Below, one piece after another: positions 17,467 to 26,023 of a stretch of DNA of 64,000 nt. Numbering within the stretch: the stretch's first letter is position 1; each line of letters opens with the position of its first letter. Below the pieces are notes generated by a model. It saw nothing but the letters and a program-made list of their open reading frames with translations, did not search any database and had not been told where the DNA came from. Where the stretch lies: the NCBI GenBank assembly GCA_963726085.1, contig CAVSAR010000006.1, forward strand, positions 1 to 64,000, read 5' to 3'. Origin of the DNA: ZC4RG30 sp963726085 (lineage in GTDB: Bacteria > Pseudomonadota > Gammaproteobacteria > Steroidobacterales > Steroidobacteraceae). A program made the position numbers and the translations under genes.

Positions 17467-18990
17467 ATGGGTCGCAACCGCAATCGCCCGCGCTGGGGCC
17501 GCTATGTAGCGTTGGCGCTGGCGACGATAGTGGCGGGTACCGGCTGGTGGCATGCCACCAAGCCGCTGCCGCCGGGCCTGCACGTGTCGGGCGAACTGGT
17601 GCCCGCCGCGCAGGGCGTGCAATTCCTTGCCGATGTCACGGCGCACACCAACCTGGGCGAACCGGTGTTCGCGCGCAGCATCCAGGCGGCCACCGTGGAC
17701 CTGATCCGCGATGCGCATGATTTCCTGGTGCTCGACTACTTCCTGTTCAATGAGCAAGGCGGCCCTGCAGGCAAGCTGCGCTATGAGGCCGGCATCCGCC
17801 CCGTGGCGCGCGAACTGCGCGAGGCATTGCTGGCCCTGCGCCGGGCGCGACCGCAGCTGCCCATCCTGCTGATCATCGATCCGATCAACGGCTACTACCA
17901 GGGCATCCAGCCGGTGGAGATGTCCGAGCTCACGCAGGCGGGCATCGACATCGTGGTCGTGGACCTTGATCCGCTGCGCGATTCCAACCCGTCGTACAGC
18001 GCGCCGTGGCGGCTGCTGGCGCGCTGGTGGCTCAGGCCCAGTGTCAGCGGCGCCTGGTTCAACCCGCTGGACGCCGACGGACCGCCCCTGACGCTGGGGT
18101 CACTGGCGCGCCTGCCCAACTTCAAGGCCGACCACCGCAAGGTGCTGCTCACGGACGACGCTGCAGGTTCCCTGGTAGGTATCGTCAGTTCGGCCAATCC
18201 GCACGACGCCAGTAGTGCCCATTCCAATGTCGCATTGCGCCTCGGCGGCGAGGCGCTGCGTCCCCTGCTGGCCAGTGAGCTGGCCATTGCACGATTCTCC
18301 GGCTGGCAAGGGGGCCCCGTCGCCGATGCAGTGCAGCGCGGCAGCGGTGCTGCCACCCCGACTGCGCCGGCGGTCACGAGCGCGGATCGCGCCGACACCG
18401 ACGTGGCCATCGCCACCGAGGGCGCCATACGCGACCGGCTGCTGGCCGCCATGGGTTCCACCCAGCGCGGCGACTCCATCGACATTGCCATGTTCTACCT
18501 GTCCGATCGCCCGGTGATCAGGGAGCTGCTGGCCGCGGCCGATCGTGGCGTGGCCATCCGCGTGCTGCTGGATCCCAACAAGGACGCCTTCGGCTTCGAG
18601 AAATCCGGGATGCCCAACCGCGAGGTGGCATCCGAACTGGTGGCCGCCAGTGCCGGCACCATCAAGCTGCGCTGGTACCGGACCCACGGCGAGCAATTTC
18701 ACGTCAAGCTGGCCGCCATCCGCAGCGACCATCACCTGTGGCTGACCCTGGGCTCGGCCAATTTCACGCGCCGCAATATCGGCGACTACAACCTCGAGGC
18801 CAATGCGATCGCCCGCGCGCCGCTGGGCAGCGCCGTGGATGTCGAGGAGTCGGCCTGGTTTGAAACCCTGTGGAACAACCACCCCGGTGGCATCGAATAC
18901 ACCGCGGACACCGACCTGTATGCCGACCCCTCGCAGGGGCGCTACTGGCTGTATCGTTTCATGGAAGCCAGCGGCCTGTGTACGTTCTAG
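17467..18990 (+). CDS. Phospholipase D-family phosphatidyltransferase, membrane-anchored
   Basis: An N-terminal membrane helix (about residues 12-28) precedes two PLD half-domains. The first HKD motif is DHRKVLLTDD (H223, K225) followed by SSANPHD; the second is FHVKLAAIR (H412, K414) followed by GSANFTRRN. This arrangement resembles cardiolipin synthases and related envelope phosphatidyltransferases of 400-500 residues. The lipid substrate cannot be told from sequence. TAGAAT at 17455-17460 lies six bases before the ATG with no ribosome site, so the transcript may be leaderless. The gene is convergent with the Mla-type operon. Confidence 0.85.
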   Translation: MGRNRNRPRWGRYVALALATIVAGTGWWHATKPLPPGLHVSGELVPAAQGVQFLADVTAHTNLGEPVFARSIQAATVDLIRDAHDFLVLDYFLFNEQGGPAGKLRYEAGIRPVARELREALLALRRARPQLPILLIIDPINGYYQGIQPVEMSELTQAGIDIVVVDLDPLRDSNPSYSAPWRLLARWWLRPSVSGAWFNPLDADGPPLTLGSLARLPNFKADHRKVLLTDDAAGSLVGIVSSANPHDASSAHSNVALRLGGEALRPLLASELAIARFSGWQGGPVADAVQRGSGAATPTAPAVTSADRADTDVAIATEGAIRDRLLAAMGSTQRGDSIDIAMFYLSDRPVIRELLAAADRGVAIRVLLDPNKDAFGFEKSGMPNREVASELVAASAGTIKLRWYRTHGEQFHVKLAAIRSDHHLWLTLGSANFTRRNIGDYNLEANAIARAPLGSAVDVEESAWFETLWNNHPGGIEYTADTDLYADPSQGRYWLYRFMEASGLCTF

Positions 18991-19003
18991 CGCGGGCGCC
19001 TGC

Positions 19004-19660
19004 TCACTTGCGCGGCACCGATGCCGCCAGCATGGCGGCCTTGCCGGCAATGTCGGTGAGTGCGCGCTGGGTTGCCACATCCAGTGCCGCCACGATCTCG
19101 CCCATGCGGTTCTCGCGCGCCGGTTCCTGGGCATCGGCATCGCAACGCCCCACGACATGACGCGGCGCCCCGCCGGTCAACAGGCACTCTATGGACACGC
19201 GCGCCACCGGGGCGGCGCCGCTGGGCTCCCCGGAGTACTGCGCCTCAAAATGCCGGATGGTCAGCAGCAGCTGGAAGTCACCGACCCCGGCACCAGGATC
19301 CGCGCCGGCGACCACCGAGAACTTGTTCGACGCCAGCAGTGACTCCACTGCCAGTGCACCCAGCACCTGTGGCAACGACGCGCCCCAGCGGCTGCCGGCG
19401 AAGTAGTCCAGTCGATTGCCCGGCTGCGTAAGGGCGATGCGATAGGTGGTGAGGGCCGGTTGCGCCTCCGGCTGCGGCACCACCAGCATGGCATTGACCG
19501 CGGTGCCGGCGCCGTTGCCCTGGGCCGCCGGGTGCAGCACGTAGATCTGCTCATCAGGTGCATTGCTCTTGAGCAGGCCGCTGCAGGCTGCCAGCAGTGG
19601 CAGGCAAGCGCAGGTGATTGCCGCCGGCAATGTTGCCAGGCCTGGGCGCATGGATCTCAT
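19004..19660 (-). CDS. ABC-type transport auxiliary lipoprotein (PqiC/DUF330-like)
   Basis: A lipoprotein signal (LLAACSG) leads a ~200-residue domain with YVLHP at its start and LTTYRIALTQPGNRLDYFAGSRWGASLP, a pattern of the ABC-type transport auxiliary lipoprotein family that works with MCE proteins in outer-membrane lipid traffic. The start ATG overlaps the stop of the mlaD-like gene by four bases. It is the last gene of the minus-strand lipid transport set. Confidence 0.85.
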   Translation of the reverse strand: MRSMRPGLATLPAAITCACLPLLAACSGLLKSNAPDEQIYVLHPAAQGNGAGTAVNAMLVVPQPEAQPALTTYRIALTQPGNRLDYFAGSRWGASLPQVLGALAVESLLASNKFSVVAGADPGAGVGDFQLLLTIRHFEAQYSGEPSGAAPVARVSIECLLTGGAPRHVVGRCDADAQEPARENRMGEIVAALDVATQRALTDIAGKAAMLAASVPRK

Positions 19661-20592
19661 CGGGGTACCTGCACGCCGCGCGCCGGCGGCTGGTAGAGGA
19701 TCTTCGATGGGTCCTCGTTGAGGGTGCGTGACAATTCCTGGACCTGCTGCGCGGCGGCGCGCGCTTCGCGCAGCGTGCGTTCCAGTTCCGGCAACCCGTT
19801 CTGCGTGAACCCGGCAATGCCGCTGCGGTTCTCCGCCAGGATCTGCTCGACGGCGGCGGTGGCGTGCGCCAGGTTGGTGGCCGTGGCCGCCAGCTGCTCG
19901 GTCAGGTCATAGACCTTGGGCCCCAGCGACGGGATGGATTCGTTGAGTTGCGCTGCCACGCGCCTGATGTCGGCGCTGGTGGCCGTCAGCTGCGTGACCA
20001 GCTCGTCCACGTGCTTCATGGTGACCGGCATCTGCTGCGTGGTGGCCTTGAGGTCACTGATCATCGAGGCCAGGTCCTTGGAGTTCTCGGTGGAGAAGAC
20101 CTGCTGCAGGTGCAACAGCAGTTCCGACGCGCGCCCGGCGATGACCGGCAAGGTCGACAGGAAGGTGTCGAAATCGGAGTTCACGGTATTGATCACCGGG
20201 TAATGCTCGCTGGGCACCGGTGGCATGATCTCGCGCTTGTCCACGTTCTGTCGCAGGCTGACGTACAGCAACCCGGTCACCCCCATCAGTGACAGGCTGG
20301 CAGTGGTCTGCTCGGAGATCGGTGCGGATCGGTCGATGGCCGCGATCACCTGCACGCGATCGGGGCTGCGCGGGTCGACGCGAATCTTGCTGACCCGGCC
20401 CACGTCCACGCCCAGGTAGCGTACCGAGCCGCCCTCGGACAAACCGGTGACATTGCCCTGGAAGTAGATCTCGTACTGCATCAAGGTGCGCCGGTCGCGG
20501 CCATCCGAATACCAGTAAACAAAGAAGCCCGCCAGCACTGTGACCAGCAGCACGAACGCCCCGACCGCCAGGTAATTGGCTTCACGCTCCAT
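19657..20592 (-). CDS. MlaD-like MCE-domain protein
   Basis: One N-terminal membrane helix (about residues 8-28) is followed by a single MCE/MlaD domain (about 38-120; EIYFQGNVTGLSEGGSVRYLGVDVGRVSKI) and a long helical C-terminal region (about 130-290) rich in coiled-coil heptads. In Mla and related systems such proteins form the hexameric periplasmic ring that carries phospholipids between membranes. Length (311 aa) is that of a single-MCE protein with an extended helical tail, unlike the shorter E. coli MlaD. It overlaps the upstream ATPase gene by 11 bases. Confidence 0.9.
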   Translation of the reverse strand: MEREANYLAVGAFVLLVTVLAGFFVYWYSDGRDRRTLMQYEIYFQGNVTGLSEGGSVRYLGVDVGRVSKIRVDPRSPDRVQVIAAIDRSAPISEQTTASLSLMGVTGLLYVSLRQNVDKREIMPPVPSEHYPVINTVNSDFDTFLSTLPVIAGRASELLLHLQQVFSTENSKDLASMISDLKATTQQMPVTMKHVDELVTQLTATSADIRRVAAQLNESIPSLGPKVYDLTEQLAATATNLAHATAAVEQILAENRSGIAGFTQNGLPELERTLREARAAAQQVQELSRTLNEDPSKILYQPPARGVQVPR

Positions 20593-21370
20593 GTTTCACC
20601 TCCCCCTGCGCGCTGAACCGCGCGGCCCGCGTGCCGTGGAAGTAGGCCTGGATCCACGGATGCGGATTGCTCACGATGGCTTCGCGCGTGCCCTGGATCA
20701 TCTTGTGGTCCACGACCACGCCCACGCGCGTGCAGATGCGAAAGATCGTGTCCAGATCATGCGTGATCATCACCACTGTCAGGTGCAGTTCCTGGTGCAG
20801 ATAGGCTATCAGGTCATCGAAGGCCGCTGCACTAATCGGGTCCAGTCCCGAAGTGGGCTCGTCCAGGAACAGCAATGGCGGATCCAGCGCCAGCGCGCGT
20901 GCCAGTGCCGCGCGCTTGACCATGCCGCCGGACAGCTGCGCCGGATACTTGCCGGCGGCATCCAGCGGCAGGCCGACCAGGCGCAGCTTGAGGCGCGCCA
21001 GCTCCTCGAGGGCATCGGCCGGCAAGCGCAGGTGCTCCAGCATGGGTAGCTGGATGTTCTCGCGCACCGTCAGGGACGTGTACAGCGCGCCGTTCTGAAA
21101 GGTCACGCCGTAGCGGGCCTTGGCCGCGCGCAGCTCACCCCCGGACAGCTGCGTCATGTCGCGGCCGTCGAGCAGCACCGTCCCGGCCTGGGGTCGACGC
21201 AGGCCCAGGATGGTCCGCAGCAGCACGGACTTGCCGCTGCCGGAGCCGCCGATGATGCCGAACACCTCGCCGCGGTATATCTGCATGTCCAGCCCGTCGT
21301 GCACCAGCTGGCGGCCGAAGCGGTTGACCAGGCCGCGCACATCCACCGCAATGTCCGGCTGCTGCGCCAT
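20582..21370 (-). CDS. MlaF-like ABC transporter ATPase
   Basis: This is a 262-residue ABC ATPase with Walker A GGSGSGKS, signature LSGGMVKRAALARAL, and Walker B LLFLDEPTSGLD with the switch His in ITHDLD. The closest subfamily is MlaF/Ttg2A, which powers MlaE permeases in phospholipid transport; the DPISAAAFDDLI stretch after Walker B is typical of it. The ATG is immediately next to the stop of the mlaE-like gene, consistent with one transcript. Confidence 0.92.
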   Translation of the reverse strand: MAQQPDIAVDVRGLVNRFGRQLVHDGLDMQIYRGEVFGIIGGSGSGKSVLLRTILGLRRPQAGTVLLDGRDMTQLSGGELRAAKARYGVTFQNGALYTSLTVRENIQLPMLEHLRLPADALEELARLKLRLVGLPLDAAGKYPAQLSGGMVKRAALARALALDPPLLFLDEPTSGLDPISAAAFDDLIAYLHQELHLTVVMITHDLDTIFRICTRVGVVVDHKMIQGTREAIVSNPHPWIQAYFHGTRAARFSAQGEVKHGA

Positions 21371-22489
21371 CTAGAAATCAATCTTCATGTAGAACACCGC
21401 GAACAGCGCATCGGCCAGCAGCACCAGGAAATTGGCCTGCACCACCGCCACCGTGACCTGGTTGCCCAGCTGGCGCGAGGAGCCGCGCACCTGCAGGCCG
21501 CGATAAGTGCCGGCCATCGCGATCAGCACCGCGAACACCGGGGCCTTGAACATGCCGGCCCAGAACGTGGTGGAGGAAATGGCCTCGTTGGCGCGGCCGA
21601 TGTACTGCTGCAGCGGCATGTCCAGCAGGCCGTGGCACAGCAGTCCCCCGCCGATCAGGCCGATGACATCGGCGATGAACGTCAGCAGTGGCATGGCGAT
21701 CACCAGCCCCAGGATGCGTGGCAGCACCAGCGTCTCCACCGGGTCGACGCCGGTGGCGTTGAGCGCATCGATTTCCTCGTTGAGCTTCATCGAGCCGATC
21801 TCGGCCGCGAAGGCACTGCCGGTGCGGCCGGCGACAATGATGGCCGTGAGCAGCACGCCCAGTTCGCGCAGCACGCCGATGGTGATCAGGTCCACCACGT
21901 AGATGTCAGCGCCATAGCCGCGCAGCTGCGTGGCCGACAGGTAAGCAATGATCACGCTGATCAGGAACGCGATCAGCGCGACGATGGGAATCGCGGTAAT
22001 GCCGGTATCGTAGACATGCCGGACAATGGAGGTCGGCCGCAGTCGGCGCGGGTGCAGCAAGGCGCCGCCCAGGGTATGCGTGACCTTGCCGACGAATGCG
22101 ATGCCAATGCGCAGTTCGTCCAGCCGCTCCAGGGTCGTGCGGCCGATGATTTCCACGGGGTTGGCCAGCGGCTCCTCGCGCAATGCCGCGGGCCGGGCGG
22201 CCACTTCCGGCTGCAGGGCATCGCGCACCACCTCCAGGGCGTGCGGCAGGGTCTCCTGCTGCTCGACCTGCACGCCGGAGGACTTGAGCTGCTCCAGGAA
22301 CTGGCCCAGCTGCCAGGCACCGGCCAGGTCCAATGCGGTGTCCGCGGCGTCGATGCGCACCTGGCGCACGCCCGTGAGCCCCAGCCCCTGCCACTCGGCG
22401 CGGATGGCGGCGAGGTTGGCTGCGCTCCACTCGCCGCGCAGCGCCAGGTCCAGGGTCCCGTCGTTGTTATGGCTTTCGATGAAAGCCAT
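21371..22489 (-). CDS. MlaE-like permease with N-terminal STAS-like domain
   Basis: The C-terminal ~250 residues are an MlaE permease, with the conserved QLRGYGADIYVVDLITIGVLRELG, the coupling helix AAEIGSMKLNEEIDAL and GTYRGLQV. About 100 residues precede it (LDLALRGEWSAANLAAIRAEW) and resemble a STAS/MlaB fold, so MlaB and MlaE functions are joined in one chain; this fusion is known in other proteobacteria. Five to six membrane helices follow. AAGGGC lies about seven bases before the ATG. It begins 12 bases after the ABC-2 permease gene ends. Confidence 0.9.
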   Translation of the reverse strand: MAFIESHNNDGTLDLALRGEWSAANLAAIRAEWQGLGLTGVRQVRIDAADTALDLAGAWQLGQFLEQLKSSGVQVEQQETLPHALEVVRDALQPEVAARPAALREEPLANPVEIIGRTTLERLDELRIGIAFVGKVTHTLGGALLHPRRLRPTSIVRHVYDTGITAIPIVALIAFLISVIIAYLSATQLRGYGADIYVVDLITIGVLRELGVLLTAIIVAGRTGSAFAAEIGSMKLNEEIDALNATGVDPVETLVLPRILGLVIAMPLLTFIADVIGLIGGGLLCHGLLDMPLQQYIGRANEAISSTTFWAGMFKAPVFAVLIAMAGTYRGLQVRGSSRQLGNQVTVAVVQANFLVLLADALFAVFYMKIDF

Positions 22490-22501
22490 GGTCGTGCCCT
22501 T

Positions 22502-23304
22502 CTAGGTGTCGTCGCGAAATCGTCGCAGACGTATCACCATGTACAACATTCCGGCCGCGGCGACGAGTCCCAGCCAAAGATTCGGTTGCGCCAGGGCCCG
22601 CACCAGGTCCGGCTGCGGGCTCAGGCGATAACCCAGGAACTGCCAGACATAGTGGCTGCGGACGAAGACGCTCTCGCAGATGCCCAGCGCCACCGGGGGC
22701 ATCAAGGCCGTGAGGATGGGTGCGCGGCGCGACGTGACCGAGGCGACCATGAACCACGCACCTACCGGCGCGAACCACAGCAGCGTCGCCAGCAGCATGC
22801 CCAGCATCTTGGTGATGGCATCGACCCAGTCACCAGGGCCGGTATGCAGGTTGATCTGCGCAAACGCCGGAACTCCAAGGACCAGGATGGTATGGATCAG
22901 CACGAAGGCGATCATGGCCAGGACGAACACGGCCAGCGGCACCAGGTACATGCCGATGGCGAACTTCACCAGTACCGTGCGCGCATCCGACACCGGCAGC
23001 GACTTCCAGAACAGGATGCTGCGGTCCTTGCGCTCCGCATACAGGCAGTCGAGCAGGTAGACAAAGCAGGTGATCGCCGACACCAGGTACACCTGCGAGG
23101 TAACGCTGGCCATGCCCAACAGGATCGGGCTGGTGCCCGGCGGACCGAAGTGATCGGGCCCCGAAAGTCGATGGTCGAGCTGGCGAACAGCGCGCCAACG
23201 CATGCCGCCAGGACGAAGAAGGCCGCCGCCGCCAGCGGTGCTATCCACAGCGAGCGGTGTTCCCAGAACTCGCGCTTTACCTGCGTGACGAGGGGATGGT
23301 TCAT
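22502..23304 (-). pseudogene. ABC-2-type permease, frameshifted
   Basis: The reading begins at ATG 23304 (MNHPLVTQVKREFWEHRSLW) with one membrane helix. It continues after a frameshift near 23155-23165 as ASVTSQVYLVSAITCFVYLLDCLYAERKDRSILFWKSLPVSD, with further helices to the stop at 22502. The 'ERKDRSILFWKSLPVSD' stretch is characteristic of the ABC-2 permeases that pair with GntR-linked ATPases. The start codon overlaps the ATPase stop as ATGA. Strong conservation on both sides of the indel suggests a base-calling error. The substrate is unknown. Confidence 0.8.
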
Positions 23305-24159
23305 GCGGCCTCCTGGAGCATGCGCGCGACAAACAGGTCCGACAATGCCGGGAGTACCCACCTCGCCTAAGCCCCGCCACGCTCTCGCGCGGCACGCCGT
23401 CGAAGTACAGCATCGTGCGTCCCAGCACGCTGCGCTCATGGAAGGGCCGTAGCGCCCGCGCCGCGGCCAGCTGCTCCGGCCGCACTGCCAGCTGGGTGAA
23501 CCGCTGCCCAGCTCATCGATGGGAGAATCCAGCACGATGCGTCCCTGCTCTATGAACAGCACGTCGGTGAGGATGTGCTCGACTTCCTCCACCTGGTGCG
23601 TGGTCACCAGGATGGTGCGGCCCTCGTCCATGTAGTCATTGAGCAGGGTGTCGTAGAAGTTGCGGCGCACCAGCAGGTCCAGCCCCAGCGTGGGCTCGTC
23701 CAGCACCAGCAGGCGGGCGCGAATGGCCATCACCAGCGCCAGGTGCAGCTGCGTGACCATGCCCTTGGACAGTTCGCGCACCTTGTGGTCCATGCGCACG
23801 TCCGTGGCTGCCAGGAAGCGCTCGGCCCGCGCGCGCTCGAAGGCCGGGTGCACGCCCTCGACATAGTCCAGGGCATTGCGCACCTTGAGCCACTTCGGCA
23901 GCACCGCGACGTCGGCGATGAATGACACGCTCTGCAGCATCTGTTCGCGTTGGCGTGACGGGTCGAAGCCCAGCACGGACAGGGATCCCTCGTAGGGGGT
24001 CAGCCCCAGCACCGCCTTGAGCGCCGTGGTCTTGCCGGCCCCATTGCGGCCGATCAGGCCTACGATGCGGCCCTCGCCGACCGTGAAATTCACGTCCGCC
24101 AGGGCCTGCTTGTTCTTGTAGCGCTTGGACAGCCCACGGGCTTCGATCACTGCACTCAT
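23301..24159 (-). pseudogene. ABC transporter ATPase of the GntR-linked ABC-2 exporter, frameshifted in its C-terminus
   Basis: The first ~215 residues from ATG 24159 are intact: Walker A LIGRNGAGKTTALK, signature ELSKGMVTQLHLAL, Walker B LLVLDEPTLGLD, switch His in TTHQVEEVEH. The C-terminal ~70 residues are spread over three frames. After about 23507 the frame must shift to read VRPEQLAAARALRPFHERS and MLYFDGVPRESVAGL, and again near 23350-23370 to read ALSDLFVARMLQEAA before the TGA at 23301. The start overlaps the gntR stop by four bases. The pair with the permease forms an ABC-2 exporter of the YtrB-like type. Confidence 0.8.
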
Positions 24160-24563
24160 GTCTTGGACTCCGTTCTGCCGGGCAGCGGTGGCTTGCCTTC
24201 CGCCGCCGGGGTGTTCAACAAGGATTCGGTGGACAGGCCCAGTCGCTGGATGGTCGCGCGGATCCGTGGCCAGTCGGTGTCGAGGAACCTGGCGCGCTCG
24301 TCCTTCATCAATGCGTCACTGGCGCCGGGCGCGACAAACATCCCCAGGCCGCGGCGCTTCTCCACCAGTCCTTCGTCTGCCAGCTGCTGGTAGGCCTTGA
24401 GCACGGTCAGCGGATTGAGGCGATATTCGGCCGCCACCTGGCGCACCGACGGCAGGGGTTCGCCCTCCTTGAGGACGCCCTCCAGCATCATCGCCACCAC
24501 GCGATCGCGCAGCTGGCGGTAGATCGGCTGGCTCTCATCCCATTGAGCATCGACCGGGCTCAC
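24156..24563 (-). CDS. GntR-family (YtrA-like) transcriptional regulator
   Basis: The 135-residue protein starts with GTG 24563. It has a GntR winged helix: PIYRQLRDRVVAMMLEGVLKEGEPLPSVRQVA, NPLTVLKAYQQLADEGLVEKRRGLGMFV. The C-terminal extension is short, as in the YtrA subfamily that represses adjacent ABC transporter operons. The stop overlaps the ATPase start (ATGA). A palindrome with arms GTGTTGTA/TACAACAC over the promoter 350 bp upstream is a good candidate for its own operator. Confidence 0.9.
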   Translation of the reverse strand: MSPVDAQWDESQPIYRQLRDRVVAMMLEGVLKEGEPLPSVRQVAAEYRLNPLTVLKAYQQLADEGLVEKRRGLGMFVAPGASDALMKDERARFLDTDWPRIRATIQRLGLSTESLLNTPAAEGKPPLPGRTESKT

Positions 24564-24664
24564 GGTACCTGCCTTGCTGAGTTTGCTGTCACTGCCGACA
24601 TAATAGGTTCGTTCAACGCCGCTTTTGTTTCTTTAGTGGTCCAGTCTGCGTTCCAGACCGTCCT

Positions 24665-24847
24665 TCAGACCCCGACTGTCCCGGCCGATTCGACGGCCGC
24701 GTGGGCGACCGGGGTAACGGCGACGTAGCTGCTTCCCGTGAACAGGATGGCAACACTGACGCAGATGAAGACGGTTGTGAAGACAGCCAGAGCAAGGGCG
24801 ACGGCCCGAGACACCACTCCACCGACGATTTCATTTTGAATCTCCAT
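24665..24847 (-). CDS. Small membrane protein, 60 aa
   Basis: ATG 24847 is preceded by AAGGAG at ideal spacing, one of the best ribosome sites in the window. The product has one long hydrophobic segment (VALALAVFTTVFICVSVAILFTG) flanked by a short charged N-terminus and a small polar tail. It is the first gene after the promoter and operator at 24909-24944 and lies 101 bp before gntR, so it is probably co-transcribed with the regulator and transporter genes. I do not recognise a family; a regulatory or accessory peptide for the ABC transporter is a guess. Confidence 0.7.
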   Translation of the reverse strand: MEIQNEIVGGVVSRAVALALAVFTTVFICVSVAILFTGSSYVAVTPVAHAAVESAGTVGV

Positions 24848-24908
24848 GATCGACTCCTTGGATTTGCCTGGTCAGCGTGTTTCGGGACTTCCCCGTCGCA
24901 TCGCTATG

Positions 24909-24944
24909 GTGTTGTATCTAACTACAACACTAGTTCAGTGTCAA
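24909..24944 (-). promoter_or_regulatory. Promoter with overlapping palindromic operator for the GntR/ABC/Mla gene set
   Basis: On the minus strand TTGACA (24944-24939) is separated by 17 bases from TTAGAT (24921-24916). A perfect inverted repeat, GTGTTGTA at 24909-24916 and TACAACAC at 24923-24930 with a 6-base spacer, covers the -10 element and part of the spacer. Position and symmetry fit autorepression by the YtrA-like regulator encoded downstream; YtrA-type regulators are known to bind such sites at their own promoters. The leader to the 60-aa gene is about 60 nt. Confidence 0.8.
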
Positions 24945-24999
24945 CACCCTCGGAAAAAAGTTTTCAGGGGCTGGAGGCCCGGTTTTAAGGGTTTGCGCC

Positions 25000-25025
25000 C
25001 CTGTGGGCAGCCCCACAGGTAGAAT
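25000..25025 (+). promoter_or_regulatory. Inverted repeat and -10-like element before malate dehydrogenase
   Basis: CCTGTGGG (25000-25007) and CCCACAGG (25012-25019) form an 8-bp inverted repeat with a 4-base spacer. It is followed directly by TAGAAT (25020-25025), which ends eight bases before the mdh ATG. The repeat sits in the -35/spacer region and could bind a regulator. No matching regulator is obvious. Confidence 0.5.
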
Positions 25026-25033
25026 CGCCGGCC

Positions 25034-26011
25034 ATGAAAAAGCCCATTACCGTCACGATTACCGGGGCCGCCGGCCAGATTGGCTATGCCCTCGCCTTCC
25101 GCGTCGCCTCCGGAGCGCTGCTGGGCCCTGACCAGCCCGTCAGGCTGCACCTGCTGGAGATCACCCCCACCCTGCCCGCCCTGCAGGGGGTGGTGATGGA
25201 ACTCAACGACTGTGCGTTTCCCGCGCTAGATCGCGTGGTGGCCACCGACGACGCCAGGCTGGCATTTCGCGACAGCCAGGTGGCGCTGCTGGTGGGCGCG
25301 CGGCCGCGCGGACCGGGCATGGAGCGCAAGGACCTGCTGCTGGCCAACGCGCAGATCTTCTCCGCGCAGGGCAAGGCGATGAACGAGGTCGCCGATCGCA
25401 ATATCCGCGTGCTGGTGGTGGGCAATCCTGCCAACACCAACGCGCTGATCGCGCGCGCCAACGCGCCGCAACTGAATCCCCGCAATTTCACGGCGATGAC
25501 GCGCCTGGATCACAACCGCGCGTTGTCGCAGCTGGCAGAGAAAACTGGCGCGCATACCACCGACATTCGCAAGCTCACGATCTGGGGCAATCACTCCTCG
25601 ACGCAGTACCCGGATCTCTCGCATGCCACGGTGGGCGGCAAGCCCGCCAAGTCACTGGTCGATCAGAAGTGGATCGAGGAGAGCTTCATCCCGGTGGTGC
25701 AGCAGCGCGGCGCCGCCATCATCAAGGCGCGCGGGGCTTCGTCGGCAGCATCGGCCGCATCCGCGGCGATTGATCATGTGCACACCTGGGTCACGGGCAC
25801 AGGCGAGGGCGACTGGGTCAGCATGGCCGTGCCGTCAGACGGCAGCTATGGCATCAAGCAAGGGTTGATCTATTCCTATCCGGTTACCACGAAGAACGGC
25901 GAATACGCCATCGTACAGGGGCTTTCGGTCGATGAGTTCAGCCGCAAGCGCATGGACCTCAGCGAAGCCGAGCTGCGCGAAGAGCGCGATGGCGTGAAGG
26001 ATCTTCTCTAG
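25034..26011 (+). CDS. mdh: Malate dehydrogenase
   Basis: The 325-residue protein converts malate and NAD+ to oxaloacetate in the TCA cycle. Hallmarks: the nucleotide-binding ITGAAGQIGYALAFRVASG, the mobile-loop arginines in ARPRGPGMERKDLL, VGNPANTNALIA, LDHNRAL, and the catalytic His in IWGNHSSTQYPD. The length fits the ~326-residue MDH class found in many proteobacteria rather than the E. coli type. No ribosome site precedes the ATG; see the -10-like TAGAAT. The LysR gene follows 12 bases later on the same strand. Confidence 0.95.
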   Translation: MKKPITVTITGAAGQIGYALAFRVASGALLGPDQPVRLHLLEITPTLPALQGVVMELNDCAFPALDRVVATDDARLAFRDSQVALLVGARPRGPGMERKDLLLANAQIFSAQGKAMNEVADRNIRVLVVGNPANTNALIARANAPQLNPRNFTAMTRLDHNRALSQLAEKTGAHTTDIRKLTIWGNHSSTQYPDLSHATVGGKPAKSLVDQKWIEESFIPVVQQRGAAIIKARGASSAASAASAAIDHVHTWVTGTGEGDWVSMAVPSDGSYGIKQGLIYSYPVTTKNGEYAIVQGLSVDEFSRKRMDLSEAELREERDGVKDLL

Positions 26012-26023
26012 CCGCAGCGGCGC

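Noticed and set aside
21299..23452. 717-codon plus-strand frame antisense to mlaE and the ABC permease
   Set aside because: No start site or domain; its composition is that of antisense high-GC DNA, and the minus-strand genes are well supported.
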